The notes under the pieces were generated by a model. The model was given only the letters and a program-made list of their open reading frames with translations, was not told the origin of the DNA and searched no databases. The position numbers were made by a program, and so were the translations under genes. A stretch of DNA of 64,000 nucleotides. It comes from Kastovskya adunca ATA6-11-RM4. Lineage in GTDB: Bacteria > Cyanobacteriota > Cyanobacteriia > Cyanobacteriales > Coleofasciculaceae. Shown one piece after another: positions 18,099 to 25,312 of the stretch. The stretch spans positions 62,001-126,000 of the forward strand of contig JAHHHJ010000014.1 in NCBI GenBank assembly GCA_019359445.1, given 5' to 3'. Numbering within the stretch: the first letter of the stretch is position 1; each line of letters begins with the position of its first letter.

Positions 18099-18518
18099 TT
18101 AGAAAGTTTTGTGAGATTTTGAGGCGTCTGTGTCGAAGGATTCCCAATCGGGGCATTGCTCGGTATCCCATCCATAGGGGTGCATCCCACAAACCAGCAA
18201 GTTTCCTTCATAAACTTGACCGTGGTAATTGCAGCAACCAATGCAAGCGGGGTTCTTCTGTGCAGTTGGTTCTTCCGGATAGACGAAATAATAATCCGGT
18301 TCTCCGGCTATCTGCTCAAGCTCTGAGTAGATCTCAGAAATGGGTTCAAGCATCTCTTGGAGATATTGGTCAAATTCAGCACCGAAAGCATTTTCCACTT
18401 CATCGGCAACCGCATCAACAACTTCAGCAACTCCCTGGAAGAATTGCTCAACTTCAGAAGCTACTGCTTCAGCGATTTCCAAAAAACTTTTAGGCCACTC
18501 TTCCATTTTGGGCACCAA
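18099..18518 (-). CDS. Conserved protein with Cys-rich C-terminal motif
   Basis: 139 residues in two parts. The N-terminal 75 residues form acidic amphipathic helices (AVASEVEQFFQGVAEVVDAV). The C-terminal part has CIGCCNYHGQVY, then LLVCGMHPYGW and EQCPDWE, giving five cysteines and two histidines spaced as in a small metal-binding or Fe-S module. I remember similar C-termini in other cyanobacterial hypothetical proteins, but no named family. Soluble, with no signal peptide. The gene runs in the same direction as queF, 168 bp upstream of it. Confidence 0.65.
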   Translation of the reverse strand: MVPKMEEWPKSFLEIAEAVASEVEQFFQGVAEVVDAVADEVENAFGAEFDQYLQEMLEPISEIYSELEQIAGEPDYYFVYPEEPTAQKNPACIGCCNYHGQVYEGNLLVCGMHPYGWDTEQCPDWESFDTDASKSHKTF

Positions 18519-18598
18519 CTATACACAATAATAACGGCAACTGAGGTATAGGAGCGATCGCGCCCGGACTTCCACACCTGTTGTTGCCTCGTACTTTT

Positions 18599-18976
18599 CT
18601 ATTGACGATTTAGCCGACGCAGTTCTTCTTGCATTGCTTGCACCTGTTGGCGCAAAACTTCGACATTTTCGTCATCTGTATCAGTCGTCTCGTCCTCATC
18701 AGAGAGGATCTCAATCCGGCGCGGCTCATTTTTATTTTTAGAGGCATCCGAAGCTTGCTCAACCGGAGGTTGTTGCGCTTGCTTCATCATGTCATCTACA
18801 AAGCGACGGGCTTCGTCGGCTGTCATTTCGCCCTTGGATACCATTTCATCTGCCAGCTTTTGAGCCTGAGAACGTAACTCACCTAGAGTTACCCCGGCTC
18901 TTTCACTCGCAGAAGCAGCCAAACCTACTCCAAGGTAAAACGCTTTTTGTACAAGATTTCCAAAACCACCAGCCAT
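18599..18976 (-). CDS. Phasin-like / coiled-coil protein
   Basis: 125 residues. The N-terminus FGNLVQKAFYLGVGLAASA is a hydrophobic helix, followed by LRSQAQKLADEMVSKGEMTADEARRFVDDMM. That combination is typical of proteins annotated as phasin family or polyhydroxyalkanoate granule associated in cyanobacteria. An acidic linker (EILSDEDETTDTDDEN) leads to a C-terminal heptad coiled coil (VEVLRQQVQAMQEELRRL). It probably coats a granule or a membrane surface; this is inferred from architecture and I have moderate confidence in the family name. Confidence 0.6.
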   Translation of the reverse strand: MAGGFGNLVQKAFYLGVGLAASASERAGVTLGELRSQAQKLADEMVSKGEMTADEARRFVDDMMKQAQQPPVEQASDASKNKNEPRRIEILSDEDETTDTDDENVEVLRQQVQAMQEELRRLNRQ

Positions 18977-19235
18977 CGCAATTAAGGCTCCAACACTTAC
19001 GCCAGTATCATCTGCTTCCAGGATACGAGCGAAACCAGAAACTTGCCCACCCCACTCAAGGTAGACAAATCACTAGTTAATTATGACGGTAATCCAGCCC
19101 TAGCGCCAAGTCAAAATAGCGATCGCCTAATTATTTGTTACTTTCTACGGCTTTAGTTTCTTAGCGAACTGCTCATATCAGTCTAGCCAAACTAATGTGC
19201 GATCGCGCCCTCCCATCCTTCTCCAACCCCCGACC

Positions 19236-19511
19236 TTAATAAAGACCAGAGGACTCTAATGACCGTATTAAAGCTTCAATAAATCTTTTGCCCAACAGGC
19301 TTGATAATAACCCACATGACACAACCAGCAAGGCTGCAATCCCTATGTTAAGCAAGTTCAATTCTGTAGACGATAACAAGTAAGGGATGAGTACCATAAA
19401 AGTACCAAGTGCAGCTCCTCCCAGAAATCGGTAGACAACCTTAGCGGCAGAATGCTTTTTAAGATCAGTATCTTCCGAAGCCATATAAGGGTTCTTTAAC
19501 TCCTTAGTCAC
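19236..19511 (-). CDS. Small membrane protein, two TM segments
   Basis: 91 residues. A polar N-terminus is followed by two hydrophobic segments (GGAALGTFMVLIPYLL at about 31-46 and IGIAALLVVSCGLLSSLLG at about 57-75) and the amphipathic end FIEALIRSLESSGLY. No named domain is recognised, but similar two-TM proteins are widespread in cyanobacteria. It precedes the tautomerase gene's stop by 24 bp on the same strand (the tautomerase is upstream), so the two may be co-transcribed. Confidence 0.55.
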   Translation of the reverse strand: MTKELKNPYMASEDTDLKKHSAAKVVYRFLGGAALGTFMVLIPYLLSSTELNLLNIGIAALLVVSCGLLSSLLGKRFIEALIRSLESSGLY

Positions 19512-19535
19512 ATAATAGCCCGCTGCAACGAAGGG

Positions 19536-19757
19536 TTAGGTTTCAGTGCGTGACTGAGGGGCTTGCTGTTTCTTCCAGTCGTCGGTTAGTAGACCAGAAA
19601 AACCCCAGTCTTCGTCTGCAATTTCTTGAATGACAATATGCGTATGCTCTGGCTTCTTCCCAAGTATACGCACCAGTGAAGCGGTCACCTCTTTGACTAG
19701 TTGAGCCTTTTGGTCTCTCGTCGCACCTTTCGTAATCTGGATGTTCACGTATGGCAT
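19536..19757 (-). CDS. 4-oxalocrotonate tautomerase family enzyme
   Basis: The start is set at 19757 so that the protein begins MPYVNIQITKGATRDQK; removal of Met exposes Pro1, the catalytic base of the tautomerase superfamily. AAAGGAATT lies 6 nt before this ATG, whereas an upstream in-frame ATG would bury Pro1. The 73-residue protein includes LVKEVTASLVRILGKKPEHT and VIQEIADEDWGFSG, consistent with the family fold of beta-alpha-beta units that oligomerise. The in vivo substrate is unknown. Confidence 0.85.
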   Translation of the reverse strand: MPYVNIQITKGATRDQKAQLVKEVTASLVRILGKKPEHTHIVIQEIADEDWGFSGLLTDDWKKQQAPQSRTET

Positions 19758-19781
19758 GGTAATTCCTTTGTGGGTGTTCAA

Positions 19782-20087
19782 TTCGCGAAAGCTTGAACAG
19801 CTTAGGCAAGGGTTAAACTCATGAAACCTAAGGCAAAAGTCAGCGGTTGCAGCGCAATATTAGGCGGCTCTAAAGTTAGAGGTGATGCAACGTCCCTCGC
19901 CTATTACACTATGAGCGATCGCATCTCATGCAAAGTCACCCTATCATCGGGTGGAGTGGCAGTTTAAGTCATTTGGGGAAATGGCAGAGTATCAGAAAGC
20001 TATTGAGCGAAGTATTTTTCTTGATTAGCGGTGGAGGTCAGTGGTAACAGACTCGAAGATCATCAGTCCATCCGGAGTAATAAGGTA
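19782..20087. other. Intergenic region, about 306 bp, no gene seen
   Basis: It lies between the nuclease operon's end and the tautomerase start, both on the minus strand. It has one HIP1-like GCGATCGC near 19915. No hairpin with a T-run was found for the nuclease operon. Confidence 0.4.
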
Positions 20088-20762
20088 TTAGGTCGATGGT
20101 TCACTGGTGTTCAGTGAGTTCAATAACTGCTCTGTAACTTCAATCAGGTTTAGCACAATGTTTGGTGTGAGGTGGGTCGTTTTGAAACCATGAGCAATAG
20201 CATTACGCAACGAAAAAGCATTCATTAGCGATTGATATTCAGCTTTAGAAATCACCCCTTCAGTTGCCAACTGCTTCAACAAACGAAGCGGTTCGGATCG
20301 CTGCAAGTCAAGTCCTTCTTTATTAGCAAGAAGTCTTAGAGTTGCCTCAGCAAGAGACCAGGCATAAAGGATAGATGATTCTGGATGATGAACTGTAAGC
20401 TCTCTAGCTACTTGTAATTGTGACTTTATCTCATGTTCTTGAAGAGAACCTTCTACTTTTGCAGAGTATAGGGCATCCTCTGGGTTAGTCATTACCAATT
20501 CAACTCTCCAACCCGGATGATCTTCCACTGCTTGAGCTAACCCCCGTAGATATTGTGCAGAGGCAATTGAAGGACGTGACTTTACCTCAATAACAACTTT
20601 TTCCTCTCCTCGACGTACTATCATGTCAGGACGGTAGCTCCGCAGGAAATCAGGCAACTCTTCAGGTTTGGGAGAGAGTAGCACCTCGTAACCTTTCTGA
20701 CGATATTCCGTCACTAGTTCGAGTAATCGCGATCTTTCCAATTGCTCAGTTCGGGCATCCAT
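20088..20762 (-). CDS. AHJR-like restriction nuclease domain fused to HEPN-type domain
   Basis: 224 residues. The N-terminal domain (about 1-100) has a PD-(D/E)xK arrangement: YRPDMIV with D46, then VVIEVKSRPS with E59 and K61, as in REase AHJR-like nucleases. The C-terminal domain (about 115-220) is helical, with YAWSLAEATLRLLANKEG and SLRNAIAHG. The latter holds R186 and H191, an Rx4H motif as in HEPN RNases. The ATG overlaps the stop of the RusA-like gene as TAATG, and GGAGGTGA sits just upstream, so translation is coupled. Two nuclease-type modules in one protein plus a RusA partner suggest a defence or repair function, which is inferred. Confidence 0.75.
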   Translation of the reverse strand: MDARTEQLERSRLLELVTEYRQKGYEVLLSPKPEELPDFLRSYRPDMIVRRGEEKVVIEVKSRPSIASAQYLRGLAQAVEDHPGWRVELVMTNPEDALYSAKVEGSLQEHEIKSQLQVARELTVHHPESSILYAWSLAEATLRLLANKEGLDLQRSEPLRLLKQLATEGVISKAEYQSLMNAFSLRNAIAHGFKTTHLTPNIVLNLIEVTEQLLNSLNTSEPST

Positions 20763-21184
20763 TAAACAATCACCTCCTGGTCAGGGGCATCAGTTACCAC
20801 AATGTGTAAGAATTCATTACCTCTAGCAAAGCCTTCTGCTAGGGTCGGAGTTATATTTTCTACTTTAAAGTTGCCTGACAAATCTCTTTTTCTTACCAAG
20901 ACATCAGTTATTTGGTTGTCATCAACATATGCCAGACCAATGATGGCGTCTTGAATTGGCTTAACTATGTTGTCTACATCCATTGCAACCGAATCATAGA
21001 AGTACGTCACCTTAAGCATAACTAGCCCAATAGCTGGCGGCTGAGCTGAAGACCAGTATTTTTCTGCTTCTTGTCTAACCGTAGCTTTCCAAGCTCTAAG
21101 CCTTTCACGCCTACGAGCTTGTTGCGATACTGGGGGACCATCCACTATGAACTCAAATGTCGTCAATGGGAGAAGCCCTAACAT
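20762..21184 (-). CDS. RusA-family Holliday junction resolvase-like protein
   Basis: 140 residues from the ATG at 21184; a TTG six codons upstream is possible. The RusA signature is visible: basic helix QQARRRERLRAWKATVRQEA, then DSVAMDVDNIVKPIQDAI (D69, D71, K75) and AYVDDNQITDVLVRK (D88/D89). These match the catalytic carboxylates and Lys of E. coli RusA. The E. coli protein is prophage-encoded, but here no phage genes are nearby. The partner gene overlaps its stop codon by one base, so the two proteins probably work together. Confidence 0.8.
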   Translation of the reverse strand: MLGLLPLTTFEFIVDGPPVSQQARRRERLRAWKATVRQEAEKYWSSAQPPAIGLVMLKVTYFYDSVAMDVDNIVKPIQDAIIGLAYVDDNQITDVLVRKRDLSGNFKVENITPTLAEGFARGNEFLHIVVTDAPDQEVIV

Positions 21185-21422
21185 GCTTGACAAAAGCAGC
21201 AATCTATGTATCTAAAATGGGGCGAAGGCGATCGCATCTTTCCAATCAAACTCTACTAGGAAAGAGCGATCGCGATTCTAACTAGGCGATAGAGGGAATA
21301 AAGAAGACAACATGCCAAAATCATAGCCCCAAGAACAGGACTGGAGAGCTTCGACGAGATTGTCGCTCAGTTTGTGGAAGCCTAGATTTGGGTCAAAGGC
21401 GATGTACACCTACAAAAAAAAT

Positions 21423-21516
21423 GACCCGGAGTCCACGCCTGTCACAAGCATCCCGTATTGCTGCTACCTTCCGGTTCTGACAAGATTTGGGCGTTGTGAC
21501 CGCGTAGGTCCAGGTC
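21423..21516 (-). ncRNA. ffs: Signal recognition particle RNA (small bacterial SRP RNA)
   Basis: On the minus strand the sequence contains GTCAGAACCGGAAGGTAGCA followed by GCAATACGGG, the conserved helix 8 with a GGAAG-type tetraloop and the asymmetric internal loop that binds Ffh. The ends pair (GACCTGGA at 21516-21509 with TCCGGGTC at 21430-21423), as do CGCGGTCACAA and TTGTGACAGGCG inside, giving the expected single hairpin of about 94 nt. A run of eight T follows at 21413-21420 as terminator. Bacterial SRP RNA with Ffh targets membrane proteins. Ends are estimated from pairing. Confidence 0.93.
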
Positions 21517-21580
21517 TCTTACAGCATAACATTAACGAAGGGGAGTTAACGGGTTAGCCGGATACTTTTTCCCCTCGTGC

Positions 21581-21847
21581 TCACTCTACAATCACGCGCC
21601 ATTCATAAAGCTGATAATTGACGCAGCCGTTTTTCACTAGTGGGTCTTGCTCGACAATGGCTTGAGCTTCGTCTAATGACTCAGCTCGGAAGATCATCAT
21701 GCCGCCACCGCGCTTTGCCCAGTAGCCACTTTTAGCGCCGTGTCCCTTAGCGATCAAGTCCTTAACATAGGCATGGTGGGCAGGGACATGCTGGTCAAAG
21801 GTCGGTTTATCGACGATTCCTTCTTCAATCTTTACAAATAGAGGCAT
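21581..21847 (-). CDS. YciI family protein
   Basis: An 88-residue ferredoxin-like fold protein of the YciI/DGPF type. Segments seen are MPLFVKIEEG, the His-rich helix RPTFDQH-type region (TFDQHVPAHHAYVKDLIAKG), MMIFRAESLDEAQAIVEQDP and YQLYEWRVIVE. The conserved His and Asp at the putative active site are retained (FDQH, EQDP). The function of the family is not established; a role as a small lyase or dehydrochlorinase-like enzyme has been shown only for distant relatives. It lies next to the SRP RNA gene on the same strand. Confidence 0.85.
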   Translation of the reverse strand: MPLFVKIEEGIVDKPTFDQHVPAHHAYVKDLIAKGHGAKSGYWAKRGGGMMIFRAESLDEAQAIVEQDPLVKNGCVNYQLYEWRVIVE

Positions 21848-21895
21848 TTGACTCGCTAGTTATATCGTTTTCAGTGGCAAAGGTAATGGCTCAAT

Positions 21896-22483
21896 ATGGA
21901 TAAATCAAAGCAGCGCTTTTTCATTGCACTCCTACCACCGCAGGATATAAGAGAGGATGTCAATGAAATCAAGCAGTATTTTGGCGATCGCTACGCCAGC
22001 CGCAAGGCTCAGAACTCTCCCCCTCACATTACCCTGCAACCACCTTTTGATTGGCAAGTGGATGAAGTACAGCAACTAGAGCGCTGTTTGAAAGCGTTTG
22101 CTGATACCTATAATTCAGTGCCAATTACCCTGAGGGGGTTTGGTGCGTTTGTACCGCGTGTGATTTACATCAATGTTGTAAAAACAGCGGAACTCCTGGC
22201 ATTACAGCAAGACTTGATGGCTGAGGTAGAAGAGTCGTTGGGGATTGTAGACCGGGTGTCTAAAAGTCGCCCCTTTGCCCCTCATATGACCGTTGCCTTC
22301 CGCGATTTGACCAAGCAAAATTTCCGAGCCGCGTGGCAAGAATTTCAGCAGCGGCAGCTAGAGGTTGAATTTACTGCCTCTGGGCTAACGCTGCTGATTC
22401 ACAACGGACAGCGCTGGATTATTAGTGCCGAATTTCCGTTTCAATCATCAGGGCGGGGAGAACGTATGCAGGATCAAGGGTGA
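21896..22483 (+). CDS. 2'-5' RNA ligase / 2H phosphoesterase family protein
   Basis: 195 residues with the two HxT motifs of the 2H phosphoesterase superfamily: SPPHITLQPPF (about 41-51) and FAPHMTVAFRD (about 127-137). The N-terminus QRFFIALLPP is typical of the LigT/ThpR group, which ligates or hydrolyses 2'-5' or cyclic phosphodiester bonds in RNA. Which activity this one has cannot be told. It is divergent from the YciI gene, with 48 bp between them. Confidence 0.88.
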   Translation: MDKSKQRFFIALLPPQDIREDVNEIKQYFGDRYASRKAQNSPPHITLQPPFDWQVDEVQQLERCLKAFADTYNSVPITLRGFGAFVPRVIYINVVKTAELLALQQDLMAEVEESLGIVDRVSKSRPFAPHMTVAFRDLTKQNFRAAWQEFQQRQLEVEFTASGLTLLIHNGQRWIISAEFPFQSSGRGERMQDQG

Positions 22484-22505
22484 ATGCCTCAATCCCTAAT
22501 CCCCA

Positions 22506-23927
22506 TTAATCCGGTCGTTGGATAATCGTCTCAATAACCCGTCGTTTGGCTTTAGCGTCGATACCAATCAGGCGTACGTAGTCGCCGTCATGTTCGTTGA
22601 TGCATTCGGCTACAGCGGCAAGTACCTCGTCTTTGCGCTTAGTATCAAGCGTACCGCCACTCTTCCAGGAACCAGTGCGGAAGCGCCGCTTGTCGGCATA
22701 CTCCATCCCGATGCGGTAACCACCGTTTATGAGTTCCTGCACCTGCTGCTGGACTTCTGAACTGAGTTGATTGTTTTTTGCCGCCTGACCATTACCCTTG
22801 TCTGGAGCGCGATCGCCATAACTCCGGTAGTACTGGTCATTAGATGAGGGTGGGTTGGCAATGTCGATGCGGTCTGTAGTTTTACGGCTTTCTTCGTACA
22901 AAAAGCGTTCGTGGAGGGCGTCTTCTGTAGCTTGATGAGGGCGGCGAGGGCTATGATCGATATTGCTTCCCTGAGTTTGGGCGCGATCGCCTGAACGTTT
23001 TTCCGGCTCGCGTTGCGGCGGCGGGGAATCATCTCTATCGGTGTGCCGCAGGTTTTGGTTATATTGCCGACCTAGGCGCATTGTCTCAACGCGCTCCTGT
23101 TCGCCACGCATCACCTTGCCAAACTCTATTAAATGGCGCAGGCTGAAATCCGGTTTCTGGAAATTGGGGGGTGTTTCGTTACTATTGACCACACGACCAG
23201 AGATCTTTTCAAAACCCGTTTGGTGAATAAATTTGCGAACTTGTTCATCGTAGAGACGCGATCGCAAAGCACTAAAAAAGTCAATGGATTGATTGGGGAA
23301 GGTGTCAACCAATTCTTCAATGGCACTCCGGGACAACCCATCTGCAGCAAAAATGCCGCCGACGATGCCAATTCTATCTTCTCGGTCTGGTGCCCAATAA
23401 AACTTATCCATGCGACCATCCCGAATCAAGGGCGCATAGAGGGTGGAAAAGTCATTCCCCGTCACAATAATTGGTACGCGAGGCAAAGGCGTGGAGTCAT
23501 AACTGCCAGGAAGTTGCACATTAGTGGGGTTATCGGCAATATTCATCAATGTGCCGTTAACCAACTGTGTATTGACCGTGTACTGCGTACCTTGGTCGAA
23601 ACGCCCTGCTCCCGCATCCAAGTCGTTGATCATCAAGACACACATCTTACCGCGCACCTTAATCAGATCTGCGGCTTCTCGATAGCGCAGGCGAATCAGA
23701 CGCCCTGGATCTCCCGCATCCGGGCTTTCCATTTCTCCAGCAGACATATGAACCGCTTCTACGCCCATGCGCTCGAAGACAAGCTCGCATTGAAATGACT
23801 TACCTTCTCCTTTATGCCCATGAATTCCCAGAATTAGAGGAACTCGTACCTGAGGTAAGTTAAGGAAATTTTTTGTAATATGAACGGCAAGTTTATCTAA
23901 AAAGCGAGGAGAAATATAGTAACTCAT
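22506..23927 (-). CDS. rca: Rubisco activase with SSUL (RbcS-like) C-terminal domain
   Basis: 473 residues. The AAA+ core (1-295) begins SYYISPRFLDKLAVHITKNF, with Walker A at 37-44 (GHKGEGKS), Walker B near 97-102 (VLMIND), and a sensor region with GRMDKFYWAPDREDR. A Pro/Arg/Asp/Gln-rich linker (about 300-378) follows. The last 95 residues are a small-subunit-like (SSUL) module (LINGGYRIGMEYADKRRFRT, VRLIGIDAKAKRRVIETIIQ) as in CcmM. Such activases strip inhibitory sugar phosphates from Rubisco and can be recruited to Rubisco or the carboxysome by SSUL. The gene follows rbcS on the same strand after 518 bp containing a terminator. Confidence 0.95.
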   Translation of the reverse strand: MSYYISPRFLDKLAVHITKNFLNLPQVRVPLILGIHGHKGEGKSFQCELVFERMGVEAVHMSAGEMESPDAGDPGRLIRLRYREAADLIKVRGKMCVLMINDLDAGAGRFDQGTQYTVNTQLVNGTLMNIADNPTNVQLPGSYDSTPLPRVPIIVTGNDFSTLYAPLIRDGRMDKFYWAPDREDRIGIVGGIFAADGLSRSAIEELVDTFPNQSIDFFSALRSRLYDEQVRKFIHQTGFEKISGRVVNSNETPPNFQKPDFSLRHLIEFGKVMRGEQERVETMRLGRQYNQNLRHTDRDDSPPPQREPEKRSGDRAQTQGSNIDHSPRRPHQATEDALHERFLYEESRKTTDRIDIANPPSSNDQYYRSYGDRAPDKGNGQAAKNNQLSSEVQQQVQELINGGYRIGMEYADKRRFRTGSWKSGGTLDTKRKDEVLAAVAECINEHDGDYVRLIGIDAKAKRRVIETIIQRPD

Positions 23928-24445
23928 CAGTTCCCTTATGTGTCGATTGCTTCAGCCGGATATGTCAGAATTTTATGACAAATTATAAACAGGAGGAGAG
24001 CCAGGTCAAACGTACAGCCCTGCTAGGTGTTGCCCAAACTAGGAATGACAATGACACCCGCAGCGGCGAAACGGAAACCAATCGGCACGACTACAGGTGC
24101 CACCATCACCTGTAAAACCCCTAGAGTAGCGTTAGAGTAAAACTGCGTTTCCGTTCACAGCACCCCAAATTAGGTCGTCTTGATTAAAAACAACTTTATC
24201 GTTACTGTGGCAAGCGATCTGCCCATCAACAAGTTCAGGAATTGGTAACACAGGTAGTTCTCAAGTAGGGGAAACGGCATGCGGTGCCTAAAAACTTTGC
24301 CTACCTGGGCGTAAACCTCTGTTTTCCTTGGCGTTTCCCAAAAACTTGCCACGGATTGAGAATAAAATGCGGCTTTTCCTGAAGGCTTAGATTCTGGAAA
24401 AGCCGCACCTAACCTACACTTTAATCATTACCTGAAACTTCAGGT
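23928..24445. other. rbcS-rca intergenic region, 518 bp
   Basis: It contains the strong rbcS terminator (24368-24407), so rca probably has its own promoter within the remaining 430 bp. A 60-codon minus-strand frame (24170-24352) has no recognisable family, and I do not call it. Confidence 0.5.
24368..24407 (-). terminator. Strong Rho-independent terminator of the rbcL-rbcX-rbcS operon
   Basis: A perfect 12-bp inverted repeat (TGCGGCTTTTCC / GGAAAAGCCGCA) around a 16-base loop. On the minus strand it is followed by TTTTATT. It lies 39 bp after the rbcS stop, as expected for the end of the operon. Confidence 0.85.
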
Positions 24446-24781
24446 CTAGAAGCCTCTACTGTTGGGCTTGTGAATGATGAAGCTGAGAACTTGGCACTGC
24501 TTCACGTTGTCGAAGCCAACAATCCGCACGAAGCAGTCGCGGTAGTCAGAACGGCAAGCATTAACTTCGTCCATCACTTCCCGGACACTTTTGGCATTGA
24601 ATAAAGGCAACTTCCACATAGTCCAGTAGTGCTGTTCGGGTTCAGAAACTTCGCTGAACTCAACAGCAGGAAAGTAGCCTTGATCCAAAATGTACTGAAT
24701 TTGTCTACCCATCTGAGCATCGCTCAGGGGAGGTAGGTAAGAAAGAGTCTCGTAACGGCGTTCTTTGGGTAAAGTTTGCAT
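24446..24781 (-). CDS. rbcS: Ribulose bisphosphate carboxylase small subunit
   Basis: 111 residues, the usual cyanobacterial form IB length. Segments [52 protein letters not shown] and [10 protein letters not shown] are diagnostic. It assembles with RbcL as L8S8 in the carboxysome. The gene is third in rbcL-rbcX-rbcS, 51 bp after rbcX, and ends at a strong terminator. Confidence 0.98.
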   Translation of the reverse strand: MQTLPKERRYETLSYLPPLSDAQMGRQIQYILDQGYFPAVEFSEVSEPEQHYWTMWKLPLFNAKSVREVMDEVNACRSDYRDCFVRIVGFDNVKQCQVLSFIIHKPNSRGF

Positions 24782-24832
24782 TGCTTGTTGGTGTACTGGG
24801 TATGAATGGTTAACGTTGGCAGGCTAACTGGA

Positions 24833-25234
24833 TTAATCATCCAAATTAGACTCTGAATCGGCTGCAGGTTCGCTGGTTGGGGCGGGGTCAGAAACACTGA
24901 GTTGTGTAATTCGCTCTAAATGCTGACGCCGATGTTCGATATTTGCCTTTTGAATGCCTGTACGAACCATTTCTGGCAAAAAATCTAAGACTTCTTCGGC
25001 AATATGCTGCCGCACAGTCATAATCCGCAACGCTAGGTCTTGTCTCTCCTTAAGTAATTCCAGGAGATAAGCTTCTCCATCTTGGATACTGTTCCGCGAG
25101 GAAAAGCTATGTAGCCATAACGCCTGGGGAGGGTCTGTCTCGCCCAGTTGAGCCAGGACAGTCCGCAGGGCTTGATAGGTCAAATAGCTACTCAGTATCT
25201 TAGCCGTGTCTTTGGTAACTTGTTTAAGATCCAT
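24833..25234 (-). CDS. rbcX: Rubisco assembly chaperone RbcX
   Basis: 133 residues. The four-helix bundle core is recognised from KQVTKDTAKILSSYLTYQAL, LRTVLAQLGETDPP and LLKERQDLALRIMTVRQHIA. It is followed by an acidic, Pro/Ser-rich disordered tail (APTSEPAADSESNLDD) common in RbcX. The dimer holds the C-terminal peptide of RbcL during assembly (known). The place between rbcL and rbcS is the classic arrangement of filamentous cyanobacteria. The 78-bp rbcL-rbcX gap carries heptamer repeats. Confidence 0.96.
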   Translation of the reverse strand: MDLKQVTKDTAKILSSYLTYQALRTVLAQLGETDPPQALWLHSFSSRNSIQDGEAYLLELLKERQDLALRIMTVRQHIAEEVLDFLPEMVRTGIQKANIEHRRQHLERITQLSVSDPAPTSEPAADSESNLDD

Positions 25235-25255
25235 GCTTTGACCCCAGCCTCTAAA

Positions 25256-25307
25256 AGATGAAGTATGAAGGATGAAGTAATTTTACTTTCACCCTTCACC
25301 CTTCAGC
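25256..25307. repeat. Heptamer repeats, with both orientations, between rbcX and rbcL
   Basis: GATGAAG, TATGAAG, GATGAAG, then a short spacer and the complementary TTCACCC, TTCACCC, TTC. The two halves can pair imperfectly in the rbcL-rbcX mRNA. Short tandem heptamers in the rbcL-rbcX spacer are known from filamentous cyanobacteria (recalled), so this may modulate processing or partial termination. Confidence 0.55.
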
Positions 25308-25312
25308 TCTTC

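Noticed and set aside
21360-21557. 65-codon plus-strand ORF
   Set aside because: It lies across the SRP RNA gene on the other strand; no domain or RBS.
23133-23798. 221-codon plus-strand ORF
   Set aside because: Fully antisense to the rca AAA+ core, with no recognisable motif or start signal.
24170-24352. 60-codon minus-strand ORF between rbcS and rca
   Set aside because: Not recognised; it lies in the expected rca promoter region, so support is insufficient.
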